Below, in pieces: positions 21,393-32,189 of a DNA stretch of 64,000 nucleotides (within the stretch, counting starts at the first letter, position 1; each line of letters starts with the position of its first letter). The translations under genes were made by a program, and so were the position numbers. A model generated the notes under the pieces. It worked only from the letters and a program-made list of their open reading frames with translations, did no database searches and had not been told where the DNA came from. This DNA comes from Flammula alnicola (lineage: Eukaryota; Basidiomycota; Agaricomycetes; Agaricales; Strophariaceae): positions 1 to 64,000 of the forward strand of contig JADNRV010000071.1 in the NCBI GenBank assembly GCA_015499995.1. Direction: 5' to 3'.

Positions 21393-23550
21393 TCAATGCT
21401 CGCAGAGAGAGATGGTAAAACTTGTCAGGGCGGCGCCATGGTTGACTACAAATTCTTTTCTTTCCTCCATCAATTCTTTCCGCAAGGCCTTGGCTGTCGG
21501 CAAGCTGATCGGGAAGTCCACATCTTCAAGGATATGATCTTGCAATTCACGTGGAAGTTCTACAGCATTCGAGCTATGCTTCCCGAGAACTGTGTCTGAG
21601 GACGATGACGAAGCTTGGCTTCGTTTCTGGGGCAGCGACTGAGATGACTCCCACCACCAATCTTGTCGTTGGCAAGGGACGTGCCTGGTGCTGACGACCT
21701 TAATATTAGGGTCCACAAGGAAGAGCGCAACGATTTTGCGGTGTCCTGGCTTTGTGGGATCTGCGAGTTTGAAGGGCCCGACGCGATGCTGAAGGACATT
21801 CGGGAAGGTGAGGAGACGGCCTTCGCGGGTCTCCACACTTCCTACGTCCTGGATTGTCGGTCCATCTTGCTCGCAACCGAAAACGACCTTGAGCCAATCG
21901 TGATGATCTTGTCTGTAAGATATATCAGATGCATCTCCTTGGTCAAATGTCTGCCGGAACGCCAGAGATGAAGCCGTAATGTTGGAGCACGAATGGTAAT
22001 AAAGGGCGGTAGCAACAATGTGCTCGTTCTATGCAGGCCCTATATCAGACAGTGGTCAAAATCTAATAGTGAAACATTGCCCACCAATTGACCTTCAACA
22101 TGCCACGAGCCTCCATTGTACTCGTGCTTCTCAGGCGTCAACTCGACGTTTGCCAATTTAACGATTATTTGGAGGCCTCTCTTCCCATATTCCTCCCTTA
22201 AGCTGAACTTCGGAGGGGTAGATGGGGAAGCAAAAGGCTTTTTGGGTTCAGGGCGCACCACTTGTCGAGTTTCTTCGTACCACCTCTGTCGTCTCTCATA
22301 GAACTCGTCTTCACTTTCGTAGCCCTCTTCATCTTCGTCTATTATCCTCTGTGGGCCATCTGTCTCTGGACCATTTTCAGGATCTGGACCATAAGTACAT
22401 CTTTTGTACGCGATGCGTTGGTCATGGTAGAAGTAGGGTTGTCGAAGGGGAGCTAGAGCCAAGTCCCAGAGAGGAATGGACGCGTCAATAAGCTTCTCAA
22501 TAAGCTCATAGAGGGGTTTTTCGGTCATAGGATGAAGGTTATTGATGTAGCTCGTTATCCTGGAAAGGTCATGAGAATTAACGACAAGAGACCGACAAGC
22601 ATTCAGCGCACTTTGCTTCTCCGGATATATCGACTTCGCAAGGAAGCCATTGGAATTTTGCACTATATGGTTTCCGGAGTGGATTGTGACGCCTAGGGTG
22701 TTGGGGTGCCCCGATCTCGGTAGTTGCGTCTTCAGGAGGGACCTCTGCGACTTTTCCTTGACCACAGCGCTCGATACAATCGTCCAAAGTCGTAGTCTCT
22801 CCGTTCTCCAGGACACGTGTACGGCCATATACGAGTGGGAAGAGAGACGGATGTACCAAATCCCAAACCTTCTCATCAGATCCTGGGTGCCAATCCTTGA
22901 GCTTGTCAGGGATGGAGCTTTCAAACTTTGCGACAGCTTGCTGCAACGCTTGCTTGAATTCTGTAGATAGAACAGCGTCCGACTTCACCACGTCGCCATT
23001 ATAAACGATAATGGGCGGTGGGTTTGCGGGAGGATTCGGAACCAAGGTCGCTTTGTAGCGAAGCTCTTCAATACACCAGTCGATCATCTCCGGGGTGATA
23101 TCGCTTTCAGATGCAAGCGCCTCATTTCTCCATTTCTTCGCGATTTCTGGGTTGTTTACCTATTGGTAATGGAGATTGGGTTAAGACTCTGTCGCAACTT
23201 GTGAATCTCTGATATACGTACCTTGACATGCCAGTCTGGCTTGTCGGTGATGCCGTTCATCAACTGAAGCATCGTAAACTCGCGAAGAGTAGTCATACGC
23301 AACCTATTGGTAGAATAGATGTCAAGTATTGAAATGAGCCCACCATACGAACATTGAAAACATACGCGACTCTCCCATTCGCGATATCCTTGCTGCTCAA
23401 CGCATTCCGGAAAAGGTCTCCAATGTAGTCAGGATCTTGTTTACTAGGAACGAAGTTGAGAGGGCGTCCAAAACCTGGAAGTAAAGTCCCAGAAGAGGCC
23501 TCGCTCGACGGGTTTGTGTCTGGTTGCGCTGGCGACTCTCCGGAAACCAT
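21393..23550 (-). CDS. DUF4246 family protein
   Basis: The start is at 23550 and the stop at 21393, with about five introns that all restore frame. Conserved DUF4246 blocks are present in order: LPGFGRPLNFVPSK, MTTLREFTMLQLMNGITDK, CIEELRYKA, VVKSDAVLS, LKDWHPGSDEKVWDLVHPSL, ITSYINNLHP, PLWDLALAPL, RGLQIIVKLANVELTPEK, GGSWHVEGQL, then after an intron NEHIVATALYYH, and VETREGRLLTFPNVLQHRV with GHRKIVALFLVDPN. The family is widespread in fungi and has no established biochemical function. The His/Asp pattern (WHVEG ... Q H R V) has been compared with 2-oxoglutarate/Fe oxygenases, which I regard as inference. The C-terminal tail is low-complexity. The frame appears intact. Confidence 0.88.
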
Positions 23551-25390
23551 TTGGTGATGTTGAACAATAGAAAGGAAATCAGTCAGCCTTCAGGCATCTT
23601 AAATACGCAAATCTCCCCGCAGATCAGTTCGCTGTTTATTAGGCCTGGAATAGCAACATTAAGGGTCCCAGACTAGCGAAAGGGCGGGCGCCATGATGGA
23701 CGATGCAGAATGACGACGGATGACTCTCTTTGTTGTGAAAAAGGCAATTGCCGAAAAGTTGCCGACGGTTCCCGCCCAACTGCGAATTCCCGCGCTGCCC
23801 GCCTTTCCTATTTGATCAATGGGCGCATAACATCTGACTTGAATCGAAGGTGACTCGCCGAAGATGATTCATTCTTAGAGTCCTCGCGGTTTCTCTCCTC
23901 AGATGGATCCGGATCCGGCCCTAGCAGTTGCGTTCTTGTTTGAAACTCACTTTCAATGACAAGTCACAATAATTGGGCTCATGGTTCTTGATTTCCCCAT
24001 GCTACGTAGAACTACGTGCATGTGAATTTAGCAGAGAGAGCGTGAACCCGAATTAAATTTATCCTTCAATGCTTAATATCTTCCATCCGAGTCAGGCTGA
24101 CAGGTTTACTCGCATGAATATGGATAACCCAGATTCCACTTGCACTGGTTAATATTTGTCTCGAGTAGTCAACTATCGGTTACATGCCTTTCGAAAAATG
24201 TTCCGCGATGAGCAAGCCCGAGGAACGAGGGCAAGCTCATCTTAGGATACGATAACGCCCAGCGTCAGAACCAGAGGACTTCCCATCACTGATCTGTAAA
24301 TCATACGCACAAATAAGAATATATACTCATGCTCTCGGGAGTGCCTCTCCCCATCGCATCGGATCTGGTTCTGACGCGAAAAAATCTTTTCCTCGGTCGT
24401 CATTAAGTTTTTTCGACCCACCCACCATCCCCTTCAGCGTCCGGTACAGCTGGTTGTTTTCGGCACTTGTTCGCCACAATCGAGCTCACCAGACGCTCAG
24501 GACTTGCTCGGGCTTCCTCAAATTCTGAAAGTCTTTGGATCACATGATTGGGTCTAGATTTCTGATAAAGGGACGACTTTGTCGCCATGGCCTTGCTGTG
24601 TGTAATAGCTAATGTGTTGTGTTTTATTTCTACTTGTTGGATTATCACAAAATTATCATCACAAATACCCAAGCAAATACCTTTGTAATTAACCCGGCCA
24701 GTAGAGAATTGTAAACTTGAAGCATTGTAAATATATATATATATTCTGCAATTTCAGGCTGCTCATCGCCAACCTTTGGTTGGCTCCTCGCAACATTGGC
24801 AAAAAGCGGCATATCGTACAATAATTGATAGAGAAATACCAAAATAAAGTATTGTTGAATAAAAGTTGTGTTTGGACGATTTCACACTGCTTGTCGCAGT
24901 GTTGACGAAAGGCAGCATATCATATGAAACATTATTGTGAATGGTGAGAGGGAAGCATTTTAGAAAAATAAATATTTCAACAATTTCAGGCTGCTTGTTG
25001 CAGCATTATGTCGGCGATGGCGCCTCGCCCACCTACAGAGGCAGGGTCAAACCAAGGACTGTCATGCGAGAAAGGTGACTTAGTGACTCGGAAAATTAGT
25101 GGAATGGTGGCCTGGCCAGATGAATGCAAACGCGCCATTGATAACAAGTTTTTGGTGTTAGGGCTAAACCGTAGGGTGGGGAGATGTAGTGGTTGGCACA
25201 CTTGTTGGCATTGACACAATGAGTGACATGGTTCTCCCCTAGGTACTGGCATGGTGGTGTTAGTAAAGATGACCAACGTTGCAATGATGTGGAACATATA
25301 TACACTCAGTACATACAGCACGGGAGAGGGAGAGAAATCAGAAATGCACGATGCGGACGAAAACCCCTAATGCAAACAGAGCCAAGCAAG
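23551..25390. other. Gene-poor region with decayed repeats
   Basis: No convincing gene. A 61-codon minus frame at 24403-24588 (starting MATKSSLYQKSRP) is too short to support. An AT dinucleotide run lies at 24730-24745. Confidence 0.4.
24750..25010. repeat. Three diverged copies of a CAATTTCAGGCTGC motif block
   Basis: CAATTTCAGGCTGCTCATCGC near 24750, GATTTCACACTGCTTGTCGC near 24879 and CAATTTCAGGCTGCTTGTTG near 24980 each sit in similar surroundings (GCAGCATAT / GTTGACGAAAGGC). The period is about 100-130 bp. It is non-coding. Confidence 0.5.
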
Positions 25391-25405
25391 TTGCGGAAAA
25401 CTCGA

Positions 25406-25450
25406 CGAAAGGTCAACCTAAGGTAGTGTTTGGTTAAGCTTGAGTCAAGG
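25406..25450 (+). repeat. Direct repeat flanking the 25.5-26.5 kb element (left copy)
   Basis: CGAAAGGTCAACCTAAGGTA... at 25406-25450 recurs at 26556-26600 on the other side of the inverted-repeat element, with few changes. An additional partial copy (AACTCGACGAAAGGTCA) touches the left element boundary at about 25487-25503. Confidence 0.7.
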
Positions 25451-25506
25451 GCGAGAGCCTTAGAGCCAAACAAACAAGTTGCAGAAAACTCGACGAAAGG
25501 TCACTT

Positions 25507-26548
25507 TTGACTTTCCGCCCTGAACCTTAATTTTTATTTGGGATTTGGAATTCTAGAAAGTCCGCCCCTGCCTTTGTTTACTTTGGCTCATTGTCCGAAA
25601 TGGGTACTTACGTGCTAAGAATAACTCCTGCTTTTCTTACTTGGCACCATCATCCCCGCTGAACTCACCTCCAGAAACCCCCCCTTTGCGACCTGCTGGC
25701 GTGAACTGAATCTGCGCCTTCATTAGCGGTACCCCTGGACTTGCACCATGGTCATGGCGGGCATCTCGCCCCAGCCGTTCTTCTTCGACTTCAGGGCGGC
25801 AGTCTCGATGGTGCACGAGAGCCCGAACGGACTCGAGCTACAAGACTCTATCATGAGAACGGAGTGGGAGGAAGGTGCGAGATGTGAGTGCAAATTGCTC
25901 ACCACTGGCGTACAACTCTGACCAACCGCCCATGATCTCCATTGACCACCCTTGAAACACGCTCAGACAGCCCCGAGCCTCGGTTACGTGCGGCTAGGCA
26001 CGAACACCCCTCTCGACCGCCTGTGGATGTCTATCGTCACCCACGAAGGCTCGCGAACACCTCAAACGCCCACGAACACCCCTGGACCGCCCGTGGACGC
26101 TTACAACCCACCCACAAACACAAACACTCGCCAGCACCGCAGGAGCATGGGCAGTGGAGGAACACGAAGGGGGATCCAGGCAGTGGGAGGCCCACCAGGT
26201 ATGTCACCAACAATGCTCCTTCTCAATGTCAACTACGTAACCAGAGCGGCCTATGTACATTGCATACTTAGTATTAACCTGTCCGTTTCTTACCTCGCCG
26301 TGTATGTACTTTTCTCTGTAGAAATATCACTTAAATTATCTTTTAAGTATTATGCGTGTGTCATCCCGCCGTTGGGCCTGCAGCTCCTGTGAGCCAACAG
26401 GGATCCGGACTTTGAGCGTTTGCGGCCCGATGAACGGCTGCCCGCGCTCTGCCTATTTTCGGTCGAGAACCAAAGTAAACAAAGGCGGGGCGGACTTTCT
26501 AGAATTCCATATCCCAAATAAAAATTAAGGTTCAGGGCGGAAAGTCAA
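25507..26548. mobile_element. About 1.04-kb element with about 80-bp terminal inverted repeats
   Basis: TTGACTTTCCGCCCTGAACC begins the left arm (25507-25586). Its near-perfect reverse complement ends at 26548, differing by one substitution and one indel over about 80 bp. The interior has only short frames (for example 25952-26392) of biased composition with no recognised family. Long inverted repeats and absence of a transposase suggest a non-autonomous DNA transposon. The target duplication is not clear; both flanks contain GAAAGGTCA sequence. Confidence 0.65.
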
Positions 26549-26600
26549 CAACTACGAAAGGTCAACCTAAGGTAGTGTTTGGTCGAGCTTGACTCAAGGG

Positions 26601-28982
26601 TAGCTGACAAAGCGCAGAAAACTCTTACTTCCTTATATGGGGGGGTTTAGACACCGGGGAAACCTTTCTGTTTCACAGCAAGGCCACTAAGCTTTCCTGC
26701 GCGATTCGGCCCGAGCTCGGGGCAATCCAAATCGCCTGCCAGATCCAAATTCGAGGAGCCCGGGCGAGCCCTAGGCACATACAAGTCATTCGTACCCACG
26801 AATCTCTTGCACTCTTATCTCTGAAATATTTACTACTCTCAAGTATCAAATATTTCCTCCCTTTTCCTCTGTCTAAACGCCATAGTTATCCTATCCAATC
26901 GTTTTTGAGGATATGATCCTGCGGGATGAAAGGCCGCGCGTGCACAAGCGGCTGATTTTGTTGGGTCAGCCGACAGGCCCAAATTGGGAAGATTGGTTGC
27001 CTCTTTTGGATGCCAGTGGACATATGATGACGGTCAGCCCTTTAAGGTCAGCCACTTGATCTCGCGGGGGAACAAACAAAACCAACAGATCCTGGACTAT
27101 AAGAGTGGTCGCTCGAAATATATTTGTCCCCATCGCCTCTTGGCTCTCTTCCATCACCGCCATTACACAAAGAGCCCCAAATTCCTAGTCATCTAGCTTG
27201 CCTTGTCCCAACATTCATCGCTCCAATGCCAAACCCTCCAACGACGGCGATATCGCCCGTGCTTCCACTTTGGCGACCACGCCTAGAAAACATACACTGC
27301 ATCGTCAGTCCCTCTACCCTCCGGATCACTAACAAACATCGCCCAATGTAGATGAGGTCATACAGCGGTCTCCGAGCCTTCAACAACGTGCACCACGCAT
27401 ATTCCGCCGCGTAGTCCTGGGCACTGGTGTTGACCGGGCCTGCGCGGTATGACGCCTGCGGTCGGGCTTGACAGACACTAAATTCATGTCCTTATTGGGG
27501 CAGCTGCATCGGCGGGGCCTCCGAGAGGAGTGTTTCTCTCGATCCGGTGTAGCTGCCTTACCCGGATGTGGCGCCCCTGAGCGAGAAGTACCGCTAGTTG
27601 TATGCCATCGTCGCTTCTAGTCGGGAACCGCTGAGCGAGAAGTACCACTAGTCTGCATGCCCTCGTCGCTGCTAGTTGGGAAACGCGGGGGTGAGGCACT
27701 GCGTTGTTGGCTCGCCCGTTTGTACCCTCGTTTGGCGAGCGATGTTTGGAGTGAGGTGGGTTGTTTTTGCTTATAATTCTAGCAATCTGATTTTGCTAAC
27801 ATTCTCTGATTAGCTCCATTGCATCCCAACGAGGAATATTGTCGCGTATTGTTACTACTTTCAGACGTTTGTTTCCAAGATCTGGGCTCACGTCTTCTGT
27901 TTATTAGCCTCCTCCGACCGAGTAACGTCCATCACATCATGATCCACATCTCAAACATTTCAAACATCTCCCTTCACCATCGATGGTCATTCAATGAAGC
28001 ATACATATTCTGCTGGCTTGACTGGACATTGGTAAGTCAACAACTCGCTGTCGGTTCGTTACGTCTCTTACTAACAATGTTACCTATATAAAGGTACTCG
28101 GCTATAGTCCATCGCATAGTTAATTGCCCAGACCACCTCGGACGTTACAAAGCATTCAAAACATTTTTTTCAAGACTCATGGGTCTTGGCGCCTTATTGG
28201 CGTATAATATAGTAATGTCTTTCATGTTTCGTATCCACCTATCTTTTACTCATGTAATGGAACAGTTAAATAATCTTCTTTTACTTCTTTCTTCTCTTCT
28301 CATTCCTTCCTCTCTTCTCTTCTAATTCCTTCCTCTGTCCCCTTTTCCCTTCTTTTCGTCTCAATAAATTAAAACAAAGCATTCCAGTCGGGCAGATTAT
28401 AGCCCGCAATTTCATGAGTCCTATTTCCGTCAATCCAATCCTTCCTTCCAAGTTCCGTAGAGCATAATTTCTCAAAACAAAAAACCACAACTTCCATTAT
28501 AACATGTATTCCTTCAAAAAATAACCATTGATGCACAAGTTTTTATAAAATATTTATCCTGAACGTGAGGTGTCCAGACTCTCTATAAGAGAAGGATTAT
28601 CTTGTCTTATACGAAAGGCTGGTCAGCGAGACTAATATAATGATCGGCCTTGATGGACATTCGGTTCCTGCCCACTGATGCGTGCTGCCGCGTTGGTGGG
28701 CAGTAAATGGACGGGCTCGTCGTAATGCTTTGAAACGCCGAAGGACTGTTCGTTGGGTGGTGCAGATAGGGTCCCACATCAATTCTGACCGGAGGAGGAG
28801 GCCTGATGCACATACATTTTTGCGCCAAAAATGAAGTGCGCAATCAAAATGAAGGGAGAGGTGCTTGCAGCCGTATATGCTGTCGCAATAGTTCATCGGA
28901 GCGGAGGTTATGAACGTGGAGAAATTTCTTCGGGTTTTCATATCCAATCAGTCCAACCCAATCTTTCCCAATATTATCCGAC
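26601..28982. other. Gene-poor region, nothing recognised
   Basis: Short frames at 27819-28091 and 28597-28947 lack recognisable domains. The region has degraded composition and a short tandem repeat at 27577-27684. No gene is supported. Confidence 0.4.
27577..27684. repeat. 54-bp tandem duplication
   Basis: CTGAGCGAGAAGTACC begins at 27577 and 27631. The two 54-bp units continue with similar CTAGT, TGCC.TCGTCGC and CTAGT.GGGAA sequence. Confidence 0.65.
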
Positions 28983-29354
28983 TCACCAGATGTACATTCC
29001 ATCCAAGGCCATAGCTCTGGTTGGTCTCTCCGGAATATGCGCCTCTACCTTTACCACGACTTTCCATGGAAGCATAACCTGCCCGACATAGCGTCCATCA
29101 GGGTCCTGTCCTGGGCCGACGCGGTATTCCTCTGCATTGATGAGGATGATGTTGAGAGGTTTATCGGTGCCCGCGAAGGTGCCGAGGAAAACGCGTCCGT
29201 CGGTGACTGTTATGCGGAGCAGCTGGCGCAGGAGGCCGTGAAGACGCTCTAGTGCTGATGGCGGTTTCTCAGATGTCTCGAATCGAGGAGACGAGGGGAT
29301 CGAAGGGGAAGGAGAGGCAGGGGGCGGCAGTGGTGTTGAAGATGAAGAAGCCAT
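28983..29354 (-). CDS. NAA38: NatC auxiliary subunit Naa38/Mak31 (LSM-like)
   Basis: A single-exon frame of 123 residues from ATG 29354. A Ser/Pro-rich N-terminus of about 30 residues precedes an Sm/LSM fold: LERLHGLLRQLLRITVTDGR, then VFLGTFAGTDKPLNIILINA (Sm1 motif) and GQVMLPWKVVVKVEAHI (Sm2 motif). This spacing is that of LSMD1/Naa38, the small subunit that stabilises NatC (Naa30 catalytic, Naa35 ribosome anchor) for N-terminal acetylation. A GTGAGT at the extreme 3' end could alternatively be a splice donor that would alter the last residue or two. It is divergent from the molybdopterin synthase gene with only 100 bp between the start codons. Confidence 0.85.
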   Translation of the reverse strand: MASSSSTPLPPPASPSPSIPSSPRFETSEKPPSALERLHGLLRQLLRITVTDGRVFLGTFAGTDKPLNIILINAEEYRVGPGQDPDGRYVGQVMLPWKVVVKVEAHIPERPTRAMALDGMYIW

Positions 29355-29454
29355 GATGGACTGTGGGAGCGTCCAGCGCGCCCGAGATTAGATAACAGAT
29401 CCTTCTTATTCAGATCCTCTACTCATCTTGGACCTTCAACGTTTCAACAATATC
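29355..29454. promoter_or_regulatory. 100-bp bidirectional promoter NAA38 / MOCS2B
   Basis: The two ATGs are only 100 bp apart, so both transcripts must start from this stretch or use very short leaders. No TATA box is evident. Confidence 0.55.
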
Positions 29455-30143
29455 ATGGCACTAACACCGGCAGCATCCATTGACGCGTTCTTCGAGACTC
29501 CCAAAATCACTTGCGCCCTAACTTACACCCGCCTCGATGTCCAAGGCATCATCGCATCCGTCCAAGATGGAGCGGCAGGAGCGACTGCGATTTTCATCGG
29601 TTCTGTGACATTCTCCCTGTGATAGATCTCCACCTTGCTTACTCTGCCATCGCACCGGCAGGCACCACGCGCAATTCGTTCAAAGGTATGAGGCATAACA
29701 TAACACGGAAGCATGTACTTATAACACGATTCCACAGGGAAAACGGTGACACGCTTAGAATACCAAGCCTACTCCTCGCTCGCGATCAAAACCATGTCCA
29801 CCATCGCTCAAAGCGCAATCAACTCAGCCTCTCGTTCCCAGCACCAACCACCACACCCAGAATCGAGCATCGTCCCACCCATTATCAAGTGTGCCGTCCA
29901 CCACCGTCTGGGTACGGTACCCATCGGCGAACCCTCCATCGGTATGCAGACCCCCCTCAGTCTCCCGTGCTGACCATCCAGACGATCCCTCCAGTCATCG
30001 TTGTGTCGTCGCCCCACAGGAAAGAAGCCTTTATCGCATGCGAGGAAATCCTAGAGGAGGTAAAGCGTAAAGCGCAGATATGGAAGAGGGAGTACTACGA
30101 GGGAGAAGACGAGAACGAAGCAGAATGGAAGGCAAATACATAG
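29455..30143 (+). CDS. MOCS2B: Molybdopterin synthase large (catalytic) subunit, MoaE
   Basis: Four exons starting at ATG 29455. Conserved MoaE blocks are LDVQGIIASVQDGAAGATAI, then TTRNSFKGKTV and RLEYQAYSSLAIKTM, then KCAVHHRLGTVPIGEPSI and VVSSPHRKEAFIACEEILEE with VKRKAQIWKRE. The Arg in HHRLG and the Lys residues in RKEAF and the IWKRE region correspond to the MoaE active site. The enzyme transfers sulphur from the MoaD/MOCS2A thiocarboxylate to precursor Z in molybdenum cofactor synthesis, needed for nitrate reductase and similar enzymes. The introns (after FIG, SFKG and EPSI) all restore frame; the last acceptor is inferred at TCCAG before TCATCG. The C-terminus is acidic. It is convergent with ICE2. 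Confidence 0.88.
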
Positions 30144-30304
30144 TGGAAAAATATATATTTCCGCGCCGTCCTTGTGCGACTTCGACTACGATGAAGGCGA
30201 TGTATACATATATCGATAGTACTGTCCTGCCGTAATGTGGTCCAGTTACGGAGAAAAGGCCGCCATGCCCAAGGTTGCGTGACGCTCGTCTGCTCATCAC
30301 TCCA

Positions 30305-31691
30305 TTAATCAACTTTCCATTCTTTCTCCACGATGTCGTCCTCAGAGCTGACGATGAGCTCTATAGACCAGATGACCAAAGTAAAGAAGATGTTCATCCA
30401 CCTCCACCAAATTTGTGACGAATGATCCAACACTAGAAACTGATCAGGGAAGAACAACACGAAATCAGACAAGAACTCACAGAGCAGATGCGAGTACACA
30501 GTGACAAAAATCGACTGGCGGTAAGTCAAAAGGATCCTGGTTAACGTAGAGGTCTAAAGCAGGCCACGTTAAATCATCGAAGATTCGTAAATTATCAGAA
30601 AGTCGAACTTACAGGTCTATCACTCCAAGTATCATCAACACCTTCCTCCGACTCCCAGCTATCAGCACCGATGGTAGGCAAGATACCCGACGCAAGATGG
30701 AGAATAGTGAGCCGATATAAAAGAGCGATAAGAACCGGTTTGGGTAGCGTGTTGATGACAAAGTTTAGCAAAGTCTGAATATGAGGGAGGATATTCGGTA
30801 AAAGAGGCGCACTAGAAAAATAGTACGGACGTCAGCATCACGCTCAAACACTAATGAAAATGGCTTACTATGACGACGCAGGGTCTGTGAACGACTTTTG
30901 GTCAAAGCCGCAGAGCCAAACGTTGTAGGCGATGAAAACCGCGAGTCCAGATGACTCGATGATATTTGTCCGGCGCAGGACGAAACCGATGATAGTCAGG
31001 AATAAAAAGGCAGTAATAGCAACTCCCAGTAAAGTAGATGATAGTGGCGATGATGCAGCAGTTGGGTACGACTAAGATAGACGGTCGTGTGAGCATCACG
31101 CACAAATCCTGATAAGTGGAACAAAAACCAAAAAAGCCACTTACATCAACGATCCACCAAGCAGAAGCGACATACGCCACGGCGGTCGCAATCAGCAAGC
31201 CAAACTGGTACACCTCCCCTCTGTCAACCAGCTTCTTTCCTTCCTGACCGAGCTTCTGCACGACCAACAAGCTCGAGAGTCCTTCCATCGTGATGAACAA
31301 AGGGCCCGAGAGGGTGAGGAGGGTGCCCCACCAATCCGCGGCGGCGACGAGCCACGGGTTAGGCGACGAGGAGAAGATGTTGAAGCAAACGAGCAGTAAA
31401 AAGGGGTGCATGGGCAGTTGGAGCACAGACAGGGCGTGCGAGCCCCAGAAGAGAATCATGGTGCCATGGATGAGGGAGTGTATGGTGAGCAGAAGCGACA
31501 ACAAAAGAAAGGCCTGAGTTGATATAGTCGCGAGCGTCAGAGGAAGGAAGATAAGGATCTGGAGGGCCGTAGACAGTCTAGAGAGCGTATTAATTAGCCT
31601 TCCACAGGAAAGCGCCACTAGCTGCTGTAACGAAGTTTGCGTACCTTGCTGTATTGTAAATGGCACTCCAAATGAACCACGGGTTCAACAT
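30305..31691 (-). CDS. ICE2: ICE2 family ER membrane protein
   Basis: The inferred first exon starts at 31691 (MLNPWFIWSAIYNTA) and joins to LSTALQILIFLPLTLA. Several hydrophobic helices follow, with the family-specific LFITMEGLSSLLVVQKLGQ near the middle, then GLLIATAVAYVASAWWIVD. A final exon has HLLCEFL and WWRWMNIFFTLVIWSIELIV before the stop at 30305. In yeast, Ice2 is a multispanning endoplasmic-reticulum protein that influences cortical ER inheritance and ER membrane synthesis. About four introns are present. The hydrophobic profile and motifs support the family call; the exact exon borders in the 30530-30900 part are less certain. Confidence 0.8.
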
Positions 31692-31863
31692 ACTCGTTAT
31701 TAGTTGTTGGAAAGGTTTAGGTCGTGTAGTCGTCAAGGGTGGCTGCAGAAAGACCCGGGGGTTGGTGGGTTGTTGCAGCGTGCGGAGCCACTGTTCACCG
31801 TCATGAACAAGTCATTCCACCCCAAATTGTGTTCGTCGGTAATCTTCAAGTGACTCGTGACTC

Positions 31864-32118
31864 GTGACGGTGCGTGGTGTGACGTGTCGTGGCCAATCCG
31901 AATCGGAACTGCTTGAAGTTATTGATCGGTCAACCTCAAGAACCGAGTTGAGGGCGTTTGACTCAACTTTGAAACGCCGCAATGTTTGCCTGTGTGAATC
32001 TGTGCCGACAGTCAGGTGTTCTGGCTGCTTTGTGTGGCACCATCGGCCTTGTGTCAACTTCTCTGCCCTTGAATCTCGAAAATTTGTTTGTGGGTGTTGC
32101 GAGGTGAGGTTCAATTGA
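31864..32118 (+). other. Orphan PHD-finger segment
   Basis: An open frame without an ATG ends 71 bp before the TPR-CHAT start. Its last 45 residues contain the C4HC3 pattern of a PHD finger: NVCLCESVPTVRCSGC, then WHHRPC, then FVCGCC. PHD fingers read histone H3 tails. No other chromatin domain is adjacent. It may be an exon of an unannotated transcript, the remnant of a lost gene, or part of a longer TPR-CHAT leader. The zinc ligand spacing is complete, so the motif itself is credible. Confidence 0.4.
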
Positions 32119-32189
32119 TACTACTCGAGTATCTGTCTAAGACTGTCAATGCTTTGCATCCTCCCACTAATATATACCGAACCTCCTAG

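Noticed and set aside
24403..24672. Minus-strand frame with a 61-residue protein
   Set aside because: Short, no domain, no splice or family support; it lies among degraded repeats.
25952..26392. 146-codon plus frame inside the inverted-repeat element
   Set aside because: Biased, Pro/Thr/Asn-rich composition from repetitive sequence and no transposase motif.
28597..28947. 116-codon minus frame downstream of NAA38
   Set aside because: No recognisable domain and overlapping frames of equal length on the other strand.
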